64,000 bases of DNA from Blastococcus sp. MG754426 (GTDB taxonomy: Bacteria; Actinomycetota; Actinomycetes; Mycobacteriales; Geodermatophilaceae), in the NCBI RefSeq assembly GCF_021699055.1, contig NZ_SSXC01000002.1:120467-184466 (forward strand). Reading direction: 5' to 3'. Shown in pieces: positions 60,523 to 64,000 of the stretch; within the stretch, counting starts at the first letter, position 1; each line of letters opens with the position of its first letter. The position numbers and the translations under genes are program-made. The notes beneath the pieces were generated by a model. It saw only the letters and a list, made by a program, of their open reading frames with translations. It did no database searches and was not told the origin of the DNA.

Positions 60523-60547
60523 TGTGGATGACCCCTTCGGGTGTGGA
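60523..60547. promoter_or_regulatory. TCCACA-N13-TCCACA direct repeat between ssd and the HAD gene
   Basis: On the minus strand TCCACA occurs twice with exactly 13 nt between, 52 nt before the ssd start. Extended, the two copies read TCATCCACA and GTGTCCACA, each one base from a DnaA box. The second copy is also half of gtggac-acg-gtccac (60543-60557). Confidence 0.5.
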
Positions 60548-60583
60548 CACGGTCCACCCCGGTCCGCTACCTGCCGATCCAGC

Positions 60584-60589
60584 TACCGT
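60584..60589 (+). promoter_or_regulatory. leaderless-type -10 (TACCGT) of the HAD phosphatase gene
   Basis: TACCGT, exactly 7 nt, then GTG at 60597. This excludes an in-frame ATG at 60528 as the start. Confidence 0.65.
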
Positions 60590-60596
60590 GGCTGAC

Positions 60597-61436
60597 GTGT
60601 CCCGCTCCGCGGCGTTCTTCGACCTCGACAAGACGGTCATCGCGAAGTCCAGCACCCTGGCGTTCGGTCGCCCGTTCTTCAACGGCGGGTTGATCAACCG
60701 CCGCGCGGTGCTGAAGACGGCGTACGCGCAGTTCGTGTTCTCCCTCGCAGGCGCCGACGCCCAGCAGATGGAGCGGCTGCGCGCCCAGCTCACCGCGATG
60801 GTGACCGGCTGGGACGCCGCCACCGTCCACGAGATCGTCCGCGAGACGCTGCACGAGATCGTCGACCCGCTGGTCTACGCCGAGGCCGCCGACCTCATCG
60901 AGGAGCACCGCGCCGCCGGCCGGGAGATCGTCATCGTCTCCAGCAGCGGTGCGGAGATGGTGGAGCCGATCGGCGAGATGCTGGGCGTCGACCGCGTCGT
61001 CGCCACCCGCATGGTCACCGAGGACGGCCGCTACACCGGCGAGATCGAGTTCTACGCGTACGGCGAGCACAAGGCCGAGGCGATCCGCCGGCTCGCCGAC
61101 GAGGGCGGCTACGACCTGGCCGACTGCTACGCCTACAGCGACTCGATCACCGACCTGCCGATGCTCTCCGTGGTCGGCCACCCCACCGCGGTCAACCCCG
61201 ACCGCGGGCTGCGCAAGGCCGCGCTCCAGCACGGCTGGCCGGTGCTGCGCTTCGAGCGGCCGGTCAGCATGCGCTCCCGCTTCTCGGTGCCGCCCGCGCC
61301 GGTGGTCACCGGCGCCGCTATGGGCGTGGGCGCCGCCGTCGTCGGGCTGGCCTGGTACGCCCGGCACCGGGCGCTGCGCGCCGGGCTGCTGCCCGACGAC
61401 CCGGCGCCCGGCCGGCGCCGCCGCCGCGGCGCCTGA
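60597..61436 (+). CDS. HAD-IB family phosphatase (SerB-like)
   Basis: The 279-residue protein has the HAD nucleophile motif FFDLDKTVIAKSS at about 8-20, motif II IVIVSSSGAEMVEP, a conserved Lys (GEHKAEAIRRL) and motif III CYAYSDSITDLPMLSVVG. A helical cap and a C-terminal membrane helix (AMGVGAAVVGLAWYARH) with basic tail distinguish it from soluble SerB. It matches Rv3661 in position. Phosphoserine phosphatase activity is possible but not certain; the HAD-IB clade also contains lysophosphatidate-type phosphatases. Confidence 0.85.
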   Translation: MSRSAAFFDLDKTVIAKSSTLAFGRPFFNGGLINRRAVLKTAYAQFVFSLAGADAQQMERLRAQLTAMVTGWDAATVHEIVRETLHEIVDPLVYAEAADLIEEHRAAGREIVIVSSSGAEMVEPIGEMLGVDRVVATRMVTEDGRYTGEIEFYAYGEHKAEAIRRLADEGGYDLADCYAYSDSITDLPMLSVVGHPTAVNPDRGLRKAALQHGWPVLRFERPVSMRSRFSVPPAPVVTGAAMGVGAAVVGLAWYARHRALRAGLLPDDPAPGRRRRRGA

Positions 61437-61439
61437 GGC

Positions 61440-62408
61440 TCAGCGCCCGAACCGCTCCCGCAGCCCGTCGACCAGGGTCCGGACGCCGGACGCCGGGGTG
61501 AACGCGCGGGCGGCGGCGGTCAGCGCCGCGAGCTCGTCGCCGGCCAGCGCCAGCTCGTCGGCCGCGGCGTTGGACTCCAGCTGCGCCACGCTGGAGGCGC
61601 CGGGGATGACCACCACGCGCGGCTGCGCGACCAGCCAGGCCAGGGCGACCTGCGCGGGCGTCGCGTCGTGCGCGTCGGAGACCTGCCGCAGGACGTCGAG
61701 CAGCGGCTCCACGCGGCGCAGGTTCTCGGTGCCGAACAGGGGGTTGACCGCGCGCACGCCCCCGGGCCGGTTCCCGGCCGAGTACCTCGCGCCGAGCAGC
61801 CCCTGCGCCAGCGGGCTGTAGGCGATGACCAGCCGGTCCTCGCGCTCGGCGAAGGGCACCAGGTCCTCCAGCGGGCCGGCGTGCGCCAGGGAGAACTGCA
61901 CCTGGTTGGCGACCACCGGCGCGCCCAGCGCGGCGTCGGCGGCCCGCCAGCGGTCCAGCGAGTAGTTGGAGACGCCGACCGCACCGATCCGCCCCTCGTC
62001 CAGCAGCGCCCGCAGCCCGGGCATCGTCACCGTGTCGGGCACGAGCGGGTTGGGCTGGTGCACCTGGTACAGCGGGATGCGGTCCACGCCCAGCCGGCGG
62101 GCGCTGCCCGCCCACCGCTGGCGGACGACCTTCGGGAAGGGCGCGACCGGGAAGATCTTGCTGGCGACGACGACGCGGTCGCGCTCCTCCCCCAGCGCCT
62201 CCCCGAGGATCCGCTCGCTGCGCCCGAAGCCGTACACCTCGGCGGTGTCGAACAGCGTGATGCCGAGCTCGCGGGCCCGGCGCACGATGTCGCGGGCGGC
62301 CCGGTCGGCGTAGCCGTCGCCGTACCCCCACTCGCGGGACCCGAACTGCCAGGTACCCAGGCCGATGCGGCTGACGGGGCCGAGCCCCGGGACGTCGAGG
62401 GTGCGCAT
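61440..62408 (-). CDS. aldo/keto reductase
   Basis: The 322-residue TIM-barrel oxidoreductase begins RTLDVPGLGPVSRIGLGTWQFGSREWGYG. It carries the active-site Asp and Tyr (LFDTAEVYGFGRSERILGEAL), the catalytic Lys (VVASKIFPVAPFPK) and the family His/Gln region (YQVHQPNPL). The NADP-binding end is VVVIPGASSVAQLESNAAA. Substrate is unknown. It converges almost end-to-end with the HAD gene (3 nt). GAGACT 6 nt before its ATG suggests leaderless transcription; that hexamer overlaps the stop of the upstream gene. Confidence 0.88.
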   Translation of the reverse strand: MRTLDVPGLGPVSRIGLGTWQFGSREWGYGDGYADRAARDIVRRARELGITLFDTAEVYGFGRSERILGEALGEERDRVVVASKIFPVAPFPKVVRQRWAGSARRLGVDRIPLYQVHQPNPLVPDTVTMPGLRALLDEGRIGAVGVSNYSLDRWRAADAALGAPVVANQVQFSLAHAGPLEDLVPFAEREDRLVIAYSPLAQGLLGARYSAGNRPGGVRAVNPLFGTENLRRVEPLLDVLRQVSDAHDATPAQVALAWLVAQPRVVVIPGASSVAQLESNAAADELALAGDELAALTAAARAFTPASGVRTLVDGLRERFGR

Positions 62409-62414
62409 GCCCCC

Positions 62415-62420
62415 AGTCTC
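62415..62420 (-). promoter_or_regulatory. leaderless-type -10 (GAGACT) of the aldo/keto reductase gene
   Basis: GAGACT, 6 nt, then ATG at 62408. This is one of the weaker matches. Confidence 0.35.
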
Positions 62421-63207
62421 AGCCGCGGAGCAGGCTCTCGCAGATGGCGAGGCCCTCGAGGGCGCCGTGCTCGGTGGCGCGGCAGCAGTGCACCAGCCAC
62501 GCGGCCACGCCCTGGGGGGTCCCCGCCGCGTAGCCGGCCAGCGCCTCGCCGTAGGCGTCCCGCTCGAGCTCGGCGAAACCGACCTCGGGGACCGACACCG
62601 CCTTGGGGTCCAGCCCGCGGGCGATCCCGGTGAGCCGGGCCGCGCCCCGGGCGACGACCCCGTCGGCGGTGCCGAACGGGGCCAGCGCCGCGAGCTCGCC
62701 GTGCACCAGCGCCGCGACGAGGACCGCGGGCACGGTGGTGGGGGCGGCGGCCAGCGAGAACAGCCCGGCCAGCCGCGGACCGGCGTGCGGGGCGGGCCGG
62801 CCGAGGTCGGCCCGGTCGGCGAGGTCGGCGGCGGCGAGCACGTGCAGGCGGGCGATCACCTGCCCCGGGGCCCGCGGCCAGGTCTCGACCATCGAGCCCA
62901 GCGCCGCGGAGACGCGCAGCGCACCCTGCACCACCGGGTCGTCGACCCCGCCGGCCCGCAGCTCCGCCAGTGGCACGTCGACGCCGGCCAGGGCCGCGGA
63001 GGCCCGCGCCCCGCGGAGCGCCGACTCGGTGCTCACGCCCGCGGACTCCCGGCGCAGCACCCGGTGGCCGAGCAGGCGGTCGACGCCCGCCCGGGCCGCG
63101 TCGGCGGCGTCCCGGACGCCCGGCAGGTCGAGCAGGGGGGCCAGCGGGTCCGGGGCACCGGGAGCGGTCGCGGGACGGGCCGCGCCGGGGCGGACGGGGA
63201 TGCTCAC
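62419..63207 (-). CDS. Rv3662c-like protein with degenerate Fic-like motif
   Basis: The 262-residue protein resembles Rv3662c of M. tuberculosis in position and, as far as I recall, sequence. It is largely helical. Residues near 170-195 read LVHGELAALAPFGTADGVVAR, which lines up with the Fic core (HPFx[DE]GNGRxxR) but lacks the catalytic His and the GNG. No activity can be assigned. The start at 63207 is preferred over the GTG at 63213: TACCGT ends 7 nt before 63207 but only 1 nt before 63213. The aldo/keto reductase follows 10 nt after its stop. Confidence 0.65.
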   Translation of the reverse strand: MSIPVRPGAARPATAPGAPDPLAPLLDLPGVRDAADAARAGVDRLLGHRVLRRESAGVSTESALRGARASAALAGVDVPLAELRAGGVDDPVVQGALRVSAALGSMVETWPRAPGQVIARLHVLAAADLADRADLGRPAPHAGPRLAGLFSLAAAPTTVPAVLVAALVHGELAALAPFGTADGVVARGAARLTGIARGLDPKAVSVPEVGFAELERDAYGEALAGYAAGTPQGVAAWLVHCCRATEHGALEGLAICESLLRG

Positions 63208-63214
63208 GCCCACG

Positions 63215-63220
63215 ACGGTA
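63215..63220 (-). promoter_or_regulatory. leaderless-type -10 (TACCGT) of the Rv3662c-like gene
   Basis: TACCGT, 7 nt, then GTG at 63207. It decides between two nearby GTG codons. Confidence 0.55.
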
Positions 63221-63255
63221 CGAGGCGGGGCGCACGGGCCCGCGGACCCCTGCCC

Positions 63256-63261
63256 TACGCT
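63256..63261 (+). promoter_or_regulatory. -10 box (TACGCT) of the histidine phosphatase gene
   Basis: TACGCT lies 11 nt before the ATG at 63273, giving a leader of about 4 nt. It is nearly but not strictly leaderless. Confidence 0.5.
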
Positions 63262-63272
63262 GCCTCCTTGCC

Positions 63273-63824
63273 ATGGCCCGACCCCTCACCCTGCTGCTCG
63301 TGCGCCACGGGCAGAGCGAGTGGAACGCGGCCGGCCGCATGCAGGGCCAGGTGGCCCACGTGCCGCTCACGCCCCTGGGGCACACGCAGGCCCAGGCGGC
63401 CGCCGCGGAGCTGGCCCGGCTGCGGCCGGGTGTGCTCCTGTCCAGCGACCTGCTGCGGGCCGTGCAGACCGCCGAGCACTGCGCCCGCGCGACGGGTCTG
63501 CCGTTCACGACCACCCCGGCGCTGCGCGAGCAGGGCTACGGGGTGCTGGAGGGGCGGCCGTCGCGGGAGCTGTGGGACGTCGTCGACTGGTCCGACGCGC
63601 ACTGGTCGGCCGAGGGCGGCGAGAGCCTGGCCGAGCTGCACGCGCGCGTGGCCGCCTACCTCACGCAGCTGTGCGCCGAGCCGCCGGCCGACGTGGTCGC
63701 GCTGGTGACCCACGGCGACACGATCCGCGCCGCCCAGGCCGTCGCGGCGGGGCTGGGCCCCGACGCGATGCCCGCGGTCACCCCGCACAACGGCACGGTG
63801 ACCCGGCTGGAGATCTGCGAGTGA
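63273..63824 (+). CDS. histidine phosphatase family protein (phosphoglycerate mutase-like)
   Basis: The 183-residue protein has the catalytic LLLVRHGQSEWNAAGRMQG (phosphohistidine His14), LLSSDLLRAVQTAEHCA, the Glu in LREQGYGVLEGRPS and the second His in VALVTHGDTIRAAQAV. It is shorter than glycolytic phosphoglycerate mutase and belongs with small phosphatases such as CobC/GpgP types. The substrate is uncertain. It is divergent from the Rv3662c-like gene and converges on the GR-repeat gene. Confidence 0.88.
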   Translation: MARPLTLLLVRHGQSEWNAAGRMQGQVAHVPLTPLGHTQAQAAAAELARLRPGVLLSSDLLRAVQTAEHCARATGLPFTTTPALREQGYGVLEGRPSRELWDVVDWSDAHWSAEGGESLAELHARVAAYLTQLCAEPPADVVALVTHGDTIRAAQAVAAGLGPDAMPAVTPHNGTVTRLEICE

Positions 63825-63839
63825 GCGCGGCCGGGTAGC

Positions 63840-64000
63840 TCAGCGCCCGCGGAGGAGGCCCTGCACCATCCGGCCGATGCCGCCGCCGGAGGTGGGGGCC
63901 GCCCGGCCCCGCCCGGTGCCCCTGCGCGCGGAGGTGGCGCGGCCCATGCCACGACCGGTCGCTGCCCGGCCCATCCCCCGTCCGGCGGCGGCGCGGCCCG
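63840..64000 (-). CDS. C-terminal end of a Gly/Arg-repeat protein (5' part outside window)
   Basis: The minus-strand frame reads into the window edge with 52 residues and a TGA at 63842-63840. It is built of imperfect nine-residue units: GRAAAGRGM, GRAATGRGM, then GRATSARRG. It ends GGGIGRMVQGLLRGR. The extreme Gly/Arg content resembles RGG-type nucleic-acid-binding tails. I do not recognise the protein; most of it lies beyond 64000. Confidence 0.5.
   Translation of the reverse strand, partial: GRAAAGRGMGRAATGRGMGRATSARRGTGRGRAAPTSGGGIGRMVQGLLRGR

Noticed and set aside
60523..60557. DnaA-box-like repeats as a replication origin
   Set aside because: Only two boxes, no A/T-rich unwinding region and none of dnaA, dnaN or gidA nearby.
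63207..63213. GTG at 63213 as the start of the Rv3662c-like gene
   Set aside because: It lies 1 nt from the -10 hexamer, so it would not be in the transcript; 63207 fits the 7-nt rule.

Overview
The window is a very GC-rich chromosomal segment of an actinobacterium. Support comes from CarD, Lsr2, DisA, LpqE-like, Ssd/TadZ, DUF3180, DUF2520, DUF6779 and zincin-like (DUF2342) genes, frequent GTG starts and dense GTGA/ATGA gene overlaps. From memory, the core gene order matches the Mycobacterium tuberculosis block from about Rv3579c to Rv3662c. The gene families and the unusual MFS-thymidylate kinase fusion point to the Geodermatophilaceae/Frankia side of the phylum, but the genus is an inference.

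Layout. 1-5.6 kb: a cut tRNA-Thr(UGU), an SRPBCC protein, a membrane protein, a FetB-like permease, a PDZ serine protease, a DUF445 protein and a CBS-domain protein. 5.6-9.8 kb (minus strand): carD-ispD-ispF-cysS-rlmB. 9.9-16 kb: a UbiA prenyltransferase, an LpqE-like lipoprotein, radA, disA, an Rv3587c-like membrane protein and mutY. 16-24 kb (minus): clpC, lsr2, lysS, coaX, panD, panC and a DUF2520 reductase. 24.4-32.6 kb is an accessory stretch lying inside the conserved order: an SDR, a DUF1684 protein, a divergent osmoprotectant ABC transporter, and an AraC-DinB regulator overlapping a RibD/DHFR-like reductase. 32.6-42 kb (minus): DUF3180-folK-folB-folP-folE-ftsH, then hpt-tilS-zincin, then dacB. 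42-53 kb: ppa (+), tRNA-Thr(CGU), holB, an MFS-Tmk fusion, a methyltransferase, topA and hppA (-). 53-60.5 kb: a DECH helicase (+) converging on a Tad/Flp-type locus (ssd, tadA, tadB, tadC, DUF4244 pilin-like protein, TadE, TadE-like) on the minus strand. 60.6-64 kb: a SerB-like HAD phosphatase, an aldo/keto reductase, an Rv3662c-like protein, a histidine phosphatase and the 3' end of a GR-repeat protein.

Working together. The pan genes make pantothenate and CoaX phosphorylates it. The fol genes make dihydropterin and tetrahydrofolate precursors. IspD/IspF belong to the MEP pathway. RadA, DisA and MutY serve genome maintenance, HolB replication and TopA supercoiling. ClpC and FtsH are AAA+ proteolytic machines. 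HppA and Ppa both consume pyrophosphate.

The most notable signals are: (1) at least fourteen genes preceded by a TANNNT-like -10 exactly 6-8 nt before the start codon, suggesting pervasive leaderless transcription; (2) the same TCCACA-N13-TCCACA direct repeat upstream of both Tad transcription units; (3) a TadE-like gene with no stop codon in any frame for several hundred bases, running antisense into the helicase gene; (4) a structured 47-bp repeat present twice with compensatory stem changes; and (5) the MFS-thymidylate kinase fusion. No CRISPR array, insertion sequence, prophage or origin was seen.
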